From assembly GCA_913044255.1 (NCBI GenBank), contig CAJWOI010000126.1, positions 1 through 7,559 of the forward strand: a stretch of 7,559 nt of DNA, written 5' to 3'. This stretch comes from an uncultured Alphaproteobacteria bacterium (GTDB lineage Bacteria > Pseudomonadota > Alphaproteobacteria > UBA7887). The position numbers and the translations under genes were made by a program. The notes under the pieces were generated by a model. The model made no database searches. It saw only the letters and a list, made by a program, of their open reading frames with translations, and had not been told where the DNA came from. Below are positions 1 through 7,178 of the stretch, in pieces; position 1 is the first letter of the stretch; each line of letters opens with the position of its first letter.

Positions 1-1639
1 ACAAACGATCAAGCGAACTGGTGGCTTCATCCAAAATCAGGATGGGCGGGTCCCGATAAATGGCGCGGGCGATTGCCAGACGCTGACGCTGCCCGCCTGA
101 AAGCTTAATCCCCCGCTCCCCTACTAGGGTCTGGTAGCCTTCTGGCAGTTGCTGGATGAATTCATCGGCGTAAGAAATACGAGCCGCTTCGCGCATGCGT
201 TCGAGATCCCGCTTTTCAGCGTCAATTCCAAAACAGATGTTGTCCTCCATCGTACCACTAAAAAGGAACGTTTCCTGGCTGATCACCCCCAATTGCGCGC
301 GCCAAGAATGCATATCGACACCCATCAGATCCACCCCGTCGACCAATACCCGGCCTCGCTGCGGGTCATAAAAACCAGTGAGCAAATCAATTAGAGTCGA
401 TTTACCGCTACCCGAAGCCCCCACGATGCCATAGAAGCGTTGCTGCTGAAACTCCATATTGATGTCAGTTAAAACCGGTTCTTGCTCCTTGTAGCAGAAG
501 TTGACATGCTCCACGACCAGCGATTGCCGGAAAAGTGGCAAAACTTTGCCCGGTGTCGTTGGCGTCTCAGTCGCCAAAAGCGCTGCTACCACCTCCGCCG
601 AATGCCATGTCGAGGCGACGTTCATAATCTGAGAGCTGGCTCCAGCAATCAGCGGCAACATGCGGAGCAACGCCACACCCAACACGGTGAACATTGGCAT
701 CAACTGCGTGCCTTCCCGACCAGAGCCATCCAAAAAGGCATGCATGACCAGGAGACCACAGATCACTAGCAGAGTTTCCAGCGCTGGTCGCGGTAAGGCC
801 GTGAAAAAATTACGCAACACCATATGTCTACCAAACCTCTCCCAGATAACCTGGAGACGATCGGTGTAATGCTCCTCGGCACCAAAAATCTTAATCTGCC
901 GGATACCAGAAAGCGCTTCGGTAGCCAAGGCGAACCCTCTCTTCTCCATCTCGACAATGTTAACGCCAGTATCGTAAAGCCGCCGACGCGACAGAATCAT
1001 AACAACAAAAAAAATAGCCGCCACGACCAAGACAATAACCAGAATACCCCCGGGAACAATTGTCAAAAGAAGAACGCACAGGAGCACGACAGTGACCAAG
1101 GCAGCGAACAACTTAAGCAGCTCGCTCAGAGCAGTCGCGGTATTTCGGGTCTGCATCAGCTGACGCTGAATGAGATCCCCAGCCTGGTGTTCCACAAAAA
1201 AAGAATAGGGTTTTTTGAGATAGTTCCGAAAAATCCGGGTAATCCAAGAGCAAAACAAATCGGTAAGCAACCGGTTATTTTTGTAAGTAGCCAGTACAAA
1301 AATCAAGTTTTTGCCAACAAAAAGTGCGCCAACTGATAATAGAATGTAGGTGACAAACGAAGAACCACCCAAAACAGGTTCGAGTCTGGGGAACAGAGCA
1401 AATAAACGTGACTCATAATAGGCCAGTTTGCTTGCGTCCTGCAGGATATCGACAAGCGGGTAAAATGAAGCGATCCCGAACGATTCTAACCCGGCGCAGA
1501 CCAGAATGGTTAGATAAAGGAAAAGCAGGGTACTCCACCTTCCTGCGACTAGAATAGAAAGAGTTTTTAGTTTGGATCGAACCAAAACACGCTCCAAAAA
1601 TTCAAGGGTTGAAGAAGGTTTCTGTCTATCACCGTACAC
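1..1639 (-). CDS. ABC exporter, MsbA/PglK-like glycan flippase (3' end outside window)
   Basis: Half-size ABC transporter with fused membrane and ATPase domains; 546 codons are visible and the last few dozen lie beyond the window. By family it would use ATP to flip or export a lipid-linked glycan or lipid A-like substrate across the inner membrane. Hydrophobic segments lie near residues 36-60, 97-117, 173-194, 197-216, 287-303 and 314-334. The nucleotide-binding domain follows: Walker A GASGSGKST (407-415), Q-loop glutamine in ISQE (about 455), signature LSGGQ (513-517), and Walker B ILILDE with D537/E538 followed by ATSSLD. The H-loop is off the edge. The start is GTG at 1637-1639, the only good start after an in-frame TAG at 1646-1648; an AAGTGG-like ribosome site lies about 8 bases upstream. 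It begins 13 bases after the pseI stop, so the two are probably co-transcribed. The frame is unbroken throughout. The pse context favours a glycan flippase over housekeeping MsbA, but the substrate is inferred. Confidence 0.94.
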   Translation of the reverse strand, partial: MYGDRQKPSSTLEFLERVLVRSKLKTLSILVAGRWSTLLFLYLTILVCAGLESFGIASFYPLVDILQDASKLAYYESRLFALFPRLEPVLGGSSFVTYILLSVGALFVGKNLIFVLATYKNNRLLTDLFCSWITRIFRNYLKKPYSFFVEHQAGDLIQRQLMQTRNTATALSELLKLFAALVTVVLLCVLLLTIVPGGILVIVLVVAAIFFVVMILSRRRLYDTGVNIVEMEKRGFALATEALSGIRQIKIFGAEEHYTDRLQVIWERFGRHMVLRNFFTALPRPALETLLVICGLLVMHAFLDGSGREGTQLMPMFTVLGVALLRMLPLIAGASSQIMNVASTWHSAEVVAALLATETPTTPGKVLPLFRQSLVVEHVNFCYKEQEPVLTDINMEFQQQRFYGIVGASGSGKSTLIDLLTGFYDPQRGRVLVDGVDLMGVDMHSWRAQLGVISQETFLFSGTMEDNICFGIDAEKRDLERMREAARISYADEFIQQLPEGYQTLVGERGIKLSGGQRQRLAIARAIYRDPPILILDEATSSLDRL

Positions 1640-1647
1640 GACCCCCT

Positions 1648-1661
1648 ACCACTTAGGTGGT
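1648..1661. other. Small hairpin at the pseI/ABC gene junction
   Basis: ACCAC-TTAG-GTGGT forms a perfect 5-bp stem with a 4-base loop. It overlaps the pseI stop codon (1653-1655), which sits in the loop, and the AAGTGG-like ribosome site of the ABC gene. In the mRNA it could partly mask that site until ribosomes finishing pseI open it, which would couple the two genes. It has no following T-run and is not a terminator. The stem is short enough to arise by chance. Confidence 0.35.
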
Positions 1662-2717
1662 TCTACACTTATTCGCGATAAAGGACCAGTTGAGGGCGGT
1701 GCCACGCCGGATGTCTTTGGCCGCCGTTTTGCCCAAAACTTCAGGAAGATGTTTCGGCGCCAAACCGTAGCCGGGCCGAATACTTCGTAGATTATCCACA
1801 GTGAAGGCCTCGCCGGCGGCTACATCTTTTACGACGTAAAGGGACCGACGAAAAACCAGATTGGCCTGCTCGCTGGATTTACGGTGGTAACTCACCCGTC
1901 CACGCGCACTCCAGGCAATCCGGCACTGTTCGCACAACTGTTTTAGCTCCCCCGGTTCCAGCGAAAAGGCGGCGTCGGGCCCGCCGTCAGCGCGGCGCAG
2001 GGTAAAATGCTTCTCGACGAGAGAAGCACCAAGAGCCACGCCGGCTACCGCGGCCGCAATCCCAAGGGTATGATCGGAAAGGCCGGCTACCACACCGAAG
2101 CGCTCCGCCAAATCGGGGATGGTTTGCAGGTCCATTTCTTCTACGGGTGCTGGATAAGCGCTGACGCAATGCAGAAGGGCCAGTTCCGAGCAGCCGGAAC
2201 GGCGTATGGTGGTGACGGTCTCAGCGATTTCCTGCTCGGAAGCCATGCCCGTAGAAATGATCATGGGCTTTCCGGTCGCAGCGATTTTTTTAATCAGAGG
2301 CAGGTCGGCAACTTCGAAGGAGGCTACCTTGTAGGCGGGAACATTCAAGTCTTCAAGGAAATCAACGGCGCTCTCGTCAAAGGGCGTGCTGAAAAAAGTG
2401 AGACCGAGCTCATGGCATTTTGCGAAGAGCCGCTCGTGCCATTCCCAAGGCGTAGAGGCCTCCTGATAAAGCTCGTAAAGGCTACGCCCATCCCAAAGCC
2501 CGCCTTGAACACGAAATTCGGGGCCGTCGTGATCGATAGTGAGTGTGTCGGCGGTATAGGTTTGGAATTTGATGGCATCGACACCAGCCTGTTTCGCGGC
2601 TTCAATGAGCATGAAAGCGCGATCGATATCCCCGTTATGGTTGCCGGACATCTCGGCCACAATATAAGGAGGGTGTCCCATTCCGATCAATTTGCTATTT
2701 ATCGAAAACCCGCTCAT
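1653..2717 (-). CDS. pseI: Pseudaminic acid synthase
   Basis: NeuB-family synthase of 354 residues, the usual full length. PseI condenses phosphoenolpyruvate with 2,4-diacetamido-2,4,6-trideoxy-L-altrose to give pseudaminic acid in the cytoplasm. A TIM-barrel domain fills roughly residues 10-280. It carries the AEMSGNHN stretch (21-28) typical of PseI rather than the AEIGxNH of sialic acid synthases, plus FQTYTADT (51-58), FSTPFDESAVDFLE (109-122), and histidines H216 (SDHT) and H237 (EKHFT), which match the metal ligands of NeuB. A C-terminal antifreeze-like (SAF) domain covers about 290-345, including FRRSLYVV and SIRPGYGL; the arginine of IRPG matches the substrate-contacting arginine of NeuB. 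The start is ATG at 2715-2717, preceded by AGGGTGGTGAA as ribosome site. It lies between the formyltransferase remnant and the ABC gene. It is visibly more GC-rich than the gene upstream. Legionaminic or sialic synthase is less likely given the motifs. Confidence 0.93.
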   Translation of the reverse strand: MSGFSINSKLIGMGHPPYIVAEMSGNHNGDIDRAFMLIEAAKQAGVDAIKFQTYTADTLTIDHDGPEFRVQGGLWDGRSLYELYQEASTPWEWHERLFAKCHELGLTFFSTPFDESAVDFLEDLNVPAYKVASFEVADLPLIKKIAATGKPMIISTGMASEQEIAETVTTIRRSGCSELALLHCVSAYPAPVEEMDLQTIPDLAERFGVVAGLSDHTLGIAAAVAGVALGASLVEKHFTLRRADGGPDAAFSLEPGELKQLCEQCRIAWSARGRVSYHRKSSEQANLVFRRSLYVVKDVAAGEAFTVDNLRSIRPGYGLAPKHLPEVLGKTAAKDIRRGTALNWSFIANKCRTT

Positions 2718-2734
2718 TTCACCACCCTAACTCA

Positions 2735-2868
2735 CTAAATAGTTCTGAATATTAGATTATCATCGGAGCCAACCCTCCTTACGATCTTTCTCGCTTTATT
2801 GGAGACGTAGAAAAACAAACCTGAGCAGATCCATCCAGTTTATACTATTCGCTTTCCGCACTTTTTTT
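2735..2868 (-). pseudogene. Decayed copy of the small helical module, after the formyltransferase
   Basis: This stretch overlaps the 3' end of the formyltransferase gene and fills the gap before pseI. Read on the minus strand, removing one A from the A7 run at 2862-2868 and one T from the TTT just after the LLR codons (around 2820) gives one continuous frame from the formyltransferase tail to a TAG at 2735-2737. That frame reads KLKVIDEIKKVRKANSINW, then MDLLRLFFYVSNKARKIV, then RRVGSDDNLIFRTI. It aligns along its length with the intact 62-residue protein at 6990-7178: shared NWMDLLRL, then a VRR/DD block in both. The DNA matches too, including TCCATCCAGTT on the plus strand in both copies. 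As sequenced, neither frame shift is corrected and the formyltransferase stops at 2845. It may be a lost C-terminal extension of the formyltransferase, a formerly separate small gene, or indel errors in the sequence. Confidence 0.7.
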
Positions 2869-3507
2869 AATCTCATCAATTACCTTTAATTTCTGATCAA
2901 TCTGCCCGCCCAAAAGGTTATCAAGTCGATCTATTTCATCAGAAACAACCAGATCCCATCCTCCGAACTCCTTTGGAAAATTAGCTAATTCATGATATGT
3001 CCCTTTCCCTCGCTGAGGGGTAGCTTTGAAATTTTTCGAAATGATGGACTCTTTATTCTTGATAAACAACGCCTCAATCTCACTAACTAAACGCTTATAA
3101 GCTTGACTGAAGGTTTTCTCTTCTACGCTAAAGTTGACGTATTTTTGAAACAGGATATCGCCGGTGTCGATGCCTTTATCAACAAGGTGTATTGTTACAC
3201 CACTTGGCGTACCATCAAAAAAAGACCAAAAATTTGGATGGCACCCTCTATTATAGGGCAGATAACTTATATGTAGATTGACGACTGGGCACGAATTATT
3301 ATTCACAACATTCTCTTTCAAAATATACTTATAACCAAAACTAATCGCAATGTCGTAGCCGTCGGTACAGGTTATCTTGTGATCGCAATGCCAAACCTCG
3401 TGCCCGTCAGAAATAAGTGCTTCAATTAGTTTTGTTTGTTTTTGGTTATAGCCCAAAAACAGCACTTTTCTTGCGGCGGTTCCCACTTTGTCTGAAAGTT
3501 GTTTCAT
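2845..3507 (-). CDS. Sugar N-formyltransferase (Fmt-fold), likely nonulosonate or precursor decorating
   Basis: 220-residue protein of the formyltransferase family that uses N10-formyl-tetrahydrofolate. The core is NLHISYLPYNRG (77-88) followed by SGVTIHLVDKGIDTGDIL (102-119). N77, H79 and D114 match the catalytic Asn-His-Asp triad of methionyl-tRNA formyltransferase (Fmt). At 220 residues it is too short to be Fmt, which has a C-terminal tRNA-binding domain, so it is more like the sugar formyltransferases of O-antigen and flagellin-glycan loci. It would transfer formyl to an amino group of a nucleotide- or nonulosonate sugar in the cytosol; the substrate is inferred from the neighbours. ATG lies at 3505-3507, three bases after the previous stop, with no clear ribosome site, which suggests translational coupling. 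It is AT-rich beside pseI. The C-terminal tail (KLKVIDEIKK, then SAESE and TAG) enters a homologous helical module but is thrown out of frame at an A7 run, so the true protein may once have been longer. Confidence 0.86.
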   Translation of the reverse strand: MKQLSDKVGTAARKVLFLGYNQKQTKLIEALISDGHEVWHCDHKITCTDGYDIAISFGYKYILKENVVNNNSCPVVNLHISYLPYNRGCHPNFWSFFDGTPSGVTIHLVDKGIDTGDILFQKYVNFSVEEKTFSQAYKRLVSEIEALFIKNKESIISKNFKATPQRGKGTYHELANFPKEFGGWDLVVSDEIDRLDNLLGGQIDQKLKVIDEIKKSAESE

Positions 3508-3510
3508 TAA

Positions 3511-5487
3511 TTATATTTTATAATCTGGTTCCTTGGTTTGTTCTGCCTCTTCGTAAATTCGCCTCAATTCTTCGTGAGCCCGATACTGGACTTTGCCGTC
3601 AAAAAAATTCCCATACAACTGGCAGATCTTTTCCTCAAACTTCTCTCCGTGGAAAAACGATTCGCCGTTCAGGATCTCCCTCAGTTTCAAACTCAGTTCC
3701 TCGTAGGAGTTTACATAAATCGGCAACTCCATCGGATTAAATTGCTTGTTGAAAGCCCCCGTTGACTGTCCACATATGTCATGCACCAAGACCGGTATTT
3801 TAGCCGCGAGCGCTTCCTCTGCCAATGAAGTGTGCTTGGCGATAACGCAGTCGGCGACAGCGGCGAGTTTATAGGATAAATCGTACTCCTCGTAATTCTG
3901 GTGAACCTCCATATTAGGCGTGGCCTTGATCCTTTGATAAACCTCCTTAAAGTAATCGAGTCTAGTCCAAGTATCTGATTTACCTCGAATAATAAAATGC
4001 ACATCCGTGAACTCGGCCGCGAGCTTAATCAAGTGGAGATAAAACTCCGCGTTGTACCTCCAATTGTCGAATAGTGAAAGAAAATTTTCCATTACGGTTT
4101 CTACCGAATGAAAATCCAGCGCCAAAACAATGCGCCGTTCACGCTTCAACTCCGATATTCGCTTGAGCTCTTTGTCTGGATCGCAATTTCTCTGAAATTC
4201 GTAGATTTTGTCTACTCGAATTTGCCCGATGGCCTTCATAGAAGCGCACGCAAATGTAGGATTTTTTTCTATGGTGTGTTTTATATATTCGGAAGCCACT
4301 AGATAGTGATCCAAAATGACACCGTACGCCGTCTGATGAGCCCCCTGATACCTTTCCTGAACAGCAACGGTAACGATATTGAGGGTGCCCAACGCCAGCG
4401 CCAAAGTCTTTGGAAATAATTGATCATAACCTACCACCGCCACGCGTGCATTCTGCATTTTGTCCAAAGACTGGAGATAGAATCGATATCGTGAATAGAT
4501 CTGGCTCAGTAGAATAAAGGCAAAAAGCTTGTGACGCCTTGCGAGTGCCAGCATGTCGGCCAAGTGATCTACAAGAAACCGGCCGAATTGAAGAGCGGGT
4601 CTCAACTTGTTGCTGAGTCCCTGCGGGGATAAAAAATAAAACGGGAGTTCGCGGTCGATATTGAAATCAACGATGTCTCTTCGTTGGGCCTCTGTCATGT
4701 CCGGCGGGAAACCGTGTGTCTCGACATGAAGCATGTTTTTATCGTAAAAAGGACTGCGCGGATCATTGGAATAATAATGTGATTTTGTAAACAAACCAGT
4801 ATAGGCCACACCTTTGTGTGGAAAAAATAAAACTGAATACTTTGACAGATCTGATTCTTTGACCTCGCAACAGCTTTTCCGCAAAGGTGCCGTAGCAGAG
4901 GGTTTGGCTAATACCTTTTGCAATCGAATCCATCCCTTTTTCAAAAACCAAGCAGCAAACTGGAACGGCATGAATAGATACCAGCACCCCGACGGATAGA
5001 AACTCCCAAAACCAAAACGCGCGTTCCGCGCAATCACTGAAATAAATAGATTGGATGAAACCAGGATCACCTCTCCGTCTTTCTTGAAATGTTCGGCCCA
5101 AAGCATCAACTTCGGGGTATAACCCAGGTAGCCTTGTAAGGCCATCTGGATGACAATGCGAAACTTCTGGTCAAAATTTTCTATATTCATAAACAAATTC
5201 CGCAAAACATCAAAGCGAGAGTCTGGAGAAAAAATTTCTTCAAATACCAGATTGGCAACTCTGGCTTGGATAAGACTATGATTCTTAATAATATACTCTG
5301 AGGCGTTGTCATAATTAAGTATCTTGATCCCGAAATTGTCCAACCTTGCTATCACCTCAGGATTTGCTAGGCAACCCCCTGGACGCGCATAATGGACCGA
5401 ACCCCAAAGGCGTAGCAAAAATGCCAGAAACAGATGCCCTACGGACAGAGTTTCTAGTAGAAAAATTTTTGACCTGCGTTGACCCAT
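3511..5487 (-). CDS. Large GT-B-like surface carbohydrate protein, candidate glycosyltransferase
   Basis: 658-residue protein I cannot assign to a named family. The C-terminal half looks like a GT-B transferase. An acceptor-side domain ends around VAVQERYQGAHQTAYGV (374-390) and DHYLVASEYI (393-402). Then come strand-like RRIVLALDFHS (451-461), VHFIIRGKSD (496-505), and the block DCVIAKHTSLAEEALAA (546-562) plus KIPVLVHD (563-570), which resembles the donor-binding Glu region of CMP-sugar and Kdo/sialyl-type transferases. The N-terminal half (1-340) is of unknown function; it has hydrophobic stretches near 9-30 and 165-186, with no classical signal peptide. ATG lies at 5485-5487; the ribosome site is weak (only AT-rich sequence upstream), so the exact start is less certain. 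It is followed after 3 bases by the formyltransferase. In a locus with a synthase, a CMP transferase and decorators, a nonulosonate or glycan transferase is the natural missing role, but this is inference. Confidence 0.65.
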   Translation of the reverse strand: MGQRRSKIFLLETLSVGHLFLAFLLRLWGSVHYARPGGCLANPEVIARLDNFGIKILNYDNASEYIIKNHSLIQARVANLVFEEIFSPDSRFDVLRNLFMNIENFDQKFRIVIQMALQGYLGYTPKLMLWAEHFKKDGEVILVSSNLFISVIARNARFGFGSFYPSGCWYLFMPFQFAAWFLKKGWIRLQKVLAKPSATAPLRKSCCEVKESDLSKYSVLFFPHKGVAYTGLFTKSHYYSNDPRSPFYDKNMLHVETHGFPPDMTEAQRRDIVDFNIDRELPFYFLSPQGLSNKLRPALQFGRFLVDHLADMLALARRHKLFAFILLSQIYSRYRFYLQSLDKMQNARVAVVGYDQLFPKTLALALGTLNIVTVAVQERYQGAHQTAYGVILDHYLVASEYIKHTIEKNPTFACASMKAIGQIRVDKIYEFQRNCDPDKELKRISELKRERRIVLALDFHSVETVMENFLSLFDNWRYNAEFYLHLIKLAAEFTDVHFIIRGKSDTWTRLDYFKEVYQRIKATPNMEVHQNYEEYDLSYKLAAVADCVIAKHTSLAEEALAAKIPVLVHDICGQSTGAFNKQFNPMELPIYVNSYEELSLKLREILNGESFFHGEKFEEKICQLYGNFFDGKVQYRAHEELRRIYEEAEQTKEPDYKI

Positions 5488-5732
5488 CGATGTTTGAGAT
5501 AATTTTTGTGGCAGGGTGATGGTTATACGGATGTTTCTAATTCTTATCCTAATCGTGGTGATTTTTGGGTTAATAGGAGCAAACCCAGGAAGCTGAAACC
5601 AACTCCTGACACGTTTTCACTTGAAGACGTACGCCCGCGTAGGCCGCCTTGATTAAATCATTTAACCATCGTTATTTCTTTTTACGGAGTGAATCAATGT
5701 TATGTGATCTATAAGCCGAATCCAAAAGGGTC
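5488..5732. other. 245-base gap without a convincing gene
   Basis: No good gene is visible. On the minus strand a short open stretch runs from about 5665 to a TAA near 5570 (reading NDLIKAAYAGVRLQ, then VKTCQELVSASWVCSY). It is GC-richer than its surroundings and codon-like but has no start or ribosome site; it might be a gene fragment. The 11-base palindrome TGATT-A-AATCA (5651-5661) could be an operator or chance. I see no strong -35/-10 pair and no terminator hairpin with a T-run, so the genes on either side could share a transcript or have separate promoters. Confidence 0.4.
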
Positions 5733-6914
5733 CTAAGTAGTCGGTATTGACGCGGGCTCTTTCGGGACTTTCGTTGAAGTACTGCACTGGATGCTCTCAT
5801 CCCAAATATTGTCCTTGACCCAGGATCCGTTTTGTTTTCGCCACACCCTTCTATCTCGGAAAGTATCGCAAATAGTGTCAAACTCTTCCTCGGACATATC
5901 GACATATGTCAACCATCGCTCCAGATCCTTCCGGGGTTTAACATGATCGTATTTTCGCACCATCTCAATACCCTCTTCCCGCGTCATTCTTCCCCAGCGA
6001 ATGTCTTTGCAGGCGTGGTCCGTTGCCCTTCCATAGCCAACCTTGACGTACTTCAAGTAGTCGTGGATCCCATTCTCGTGCATATCGTCCATATTGGAAA
6101 AACTCCGGTAGGTTCGCTCAAACGGCTCGGGGTGCTCTTGCCAATCATAAAGGTCGCGTGACAATACGTAGTTTTTGTAGCCATCCCAATCCATATAGTT
6201 GCTGATATATACACCCCGGATTCCCAAATCCCCCAGCTCGTCATCGGTGGGATATTTCGCCCACAGCAGGTCCTTTTCAGTGATTCCCTCTTCTTCGTCA
6301 ATCATGTCGTGCCAGTCAAATCCCCTGCAGGCATGCTCCAGACGATATCGGGCAGTCATTTCGACAGAGTCTTTTATGGAGTGCATCCCACCGAGGTCGG
6401 TGTAGCCATGTTCTCCCCAGATTATCAGCGGCACTTTGAACTTCACGGCAGCCTGAACCGGATAGGTAAATATCCCGCAGTGGTTGTGCCAGTTCATGTC
6501 GCCCATTTTTTTGAAACCCAGACGATTGATTTTTTTTAACAGCTGGACAGAAGGAGAAAAAATATGATGATCGACATCAAAAACATCTCGCATCCGCTCA
6601 AGGTTTCTCTGCCCACACTCCAGAAAATTATTTCCATGATAGGTAACCAAAAGGGGTTTTAACCCGAACACCGAAGTAATTACGTGGGTTTGAAAGTAAC
6701 TGTCCTTTCCCCCACTGACCGGGATAATACAGTCATAGTTGGAACCATCGGTTTTGTATTCGTTCAACACCTCTCCCAGTAGACGCTTTCGCTCATCCCA
6801 GTCAACATGCTCCGCCTGCTTCCTTACCCTGCATCCGCTACACACCCCGTCCTCATCAAATAGCAAGGGCGCGAAGGAAACGGCTGGATAAACGCACTCA
6901 GTACAGTACTGCAT
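5733..6914 (-). CDS. N-acetyl sugar amidotransferase (WbpG/PseA type)
   Basis: 393-residue PP-loop enzyme of the N-acetyl sugar amidotransferase family. Members turn an acetamido group into an acetamidino group: WbpG acts on UDP-ManNAc3NAcA in Pseudomonas, PseA on pseudaminic acid in Campylobacter. The ATP-binding PP-loop PVSGGKDS lies near residues 65-72. It is preceded by two zinc-finger-like pairs, CTEC (4-7) and CSGC (25-28). NWHNHCGIFTYP and IIWGEHGYTDLGG are further conserved-looking core stretches. ATG at 6912-6914 is preferred over TTG at 6915-6917, because the GGGGGG ribosome site sits 7 bases before the ATG but only 4 before the TTG. The gene ends with TAG, so TAG is a normal stop here. 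Such enzymes normally take ammonia from a HisH/HisF-like partner pair, which is not in this window. It sits 75 bases after the 62-residue gene. Whether the substrate is pseudaminic acid or another sugar is inferred from pseI. Confidence 0.92.
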   Translation of the reverse strand: MQYCTECVYPAVSFAPLLFDEDGVCSGCRVRKQAEHVDWDERKRLLGEVLNEYKTDGSNYDCIIPVSGGKDSYFQTHVITSVFGLKPLLVTYHGNNFLECGQRNLERMRDVFDVDHHIFSPSVQLLKKINRLGFKKMGDMNWHNHCGIFTYPVQAAVKFKVPLIIWGEHGYTDLGGMHSIKDSVEMTARYRLEHACRGFDWHDMIDEEEGITEKDLLWAKYPTDDELGDLGIRGVYISNYMDWDGYKNYVLSRDLYDWQEHPEPFERTYRSFSNMDDMHENGIHDYLKYVKVGYGRATDHACKDIRWGRMTREEGIEMVRKYDHVKPRKDLERWLTYVDMSEEEFDTICDTFRDRRVWRKQNGSWVKDNIWDESIQCSTSTKVPKEPASIPTT

Positions 6915-6921
6915 CAAGAAA

Positions 6922-6927
6922 CCCCCC
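6922..6927 (-). promoter_or_regulatory. Strong ribosome binding site deciding the amidotransferase start
   Basis: A GGGGGG run (in AAGGGGGGTTTCTTGATG) lies 7 bases before the ATG at 6914 and 4 before the in-frame TTG at 6917. The spacing selects the ATG. Confidence 0.6.
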
Positions 6928-6947
6928 TTATGATATATAGTTCATAA
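6928..6947. other. Small AT-rich hairpin just upstream of the amidotransferase ribosome site
   Basis: TTATGA and TCATAA form a perfect 6-bp stem around an 8-base loop (tatatagt), immediately upstream of the G6 ribosome site. It is weak and lacks a T-run, so it is not a terminator. The embedded TATATA might equally be part of a -10 element, but no matching -35 stands out. Confidence 0.3.
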
Positions 6948-6989
6948 CCCGCACCTATCAGACACCCATCTATCTTTAATCCCAGTGTA

Positions 6990-7178
6990 TCATTCTCCCA
7001 ATTTGGCAAAAAGATCAGATATTCGCTTATCATCTTCATTTATTCTACGCACTAATATTTTTGCTTCATCAGGCGCCACCTTAAAAGCCAGCCTAAGTAA
7101 GTCCATCCAGTTAACATTATTCTTTGTGCGAATGCTTTCAATTTCGTCGATTAACTTTAATTTTTCTTCTACGTTCAC
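6990..7178 (-). CDS. Small charged helical protein, glycan-locus associated (62 residues)
   Basis: 62-residue protein starting at GTG (7176-7178) with AAGGG about 8 bases upstream. The sequence is strongly charged and should be entirely helical: EEKLKLIDEIESIR, then NNVNWMDLLRLAFKVAP, then DEAKILVRRINEDDKRIS and a short LFAKLGE tail. It has no signal peptide, no membrane segment and no catalytic motif I can see. That it is a real gene is supported by its ribosome site, its position inside the gene row, and a second, decayed copy of the same sequence behind the formyltransferase (2735-2868) in which NWMDLLRL and the VRR/DD block persist. From memory, similar short NWMDLLRLA-type proteins or tails occur in other nonulosonate loci, but I cannot verify that here. 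The function is unknown; a small partner or scaffold for the sugar enzymes is one possibility. Confidence 0.75.
   Translation of the reverse strand: MNVEEKLKLIDEIESIRTKNNVNWMDLLRLAFKVAPDEAKILVRRINEDDKRISDLFAKLGE

Noticed and set aside
149..1336. Several plus-strand open frames of 60-170 codons across the ABC gene
   Set aside because: The minus strand reads as one unbroken ABC transporter with all ATPase motifs; the plus-strand frames show low-complexity or unfamiliar sequence.
2007..2738. Long plus-strand open frame of 243 codons opposite pseI
   Set aside because: It is antisense to an unmistakable pseI frame, has no recognisable motif and no convincing ribosome site; a shadow frame of the GC-rich gene.
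2862..2868. Programmed frameshift or slippage at the A7 run to extend the formyltransferase
   Set aside because: Shifting once at A7 restores NWMDLLR but the frame then ends soon after (LRLQ, stop); a second shift is needed to reach the rest of the module. Two shifts suggest decay or errors more than a programmed event, though slippage is not excluded.
5560..5670. Short minus-strand reading stretch as a small gene
   Set aside because: It has no start codon with a ribosome site and no recognisable motif; noted only as a possible fragment.
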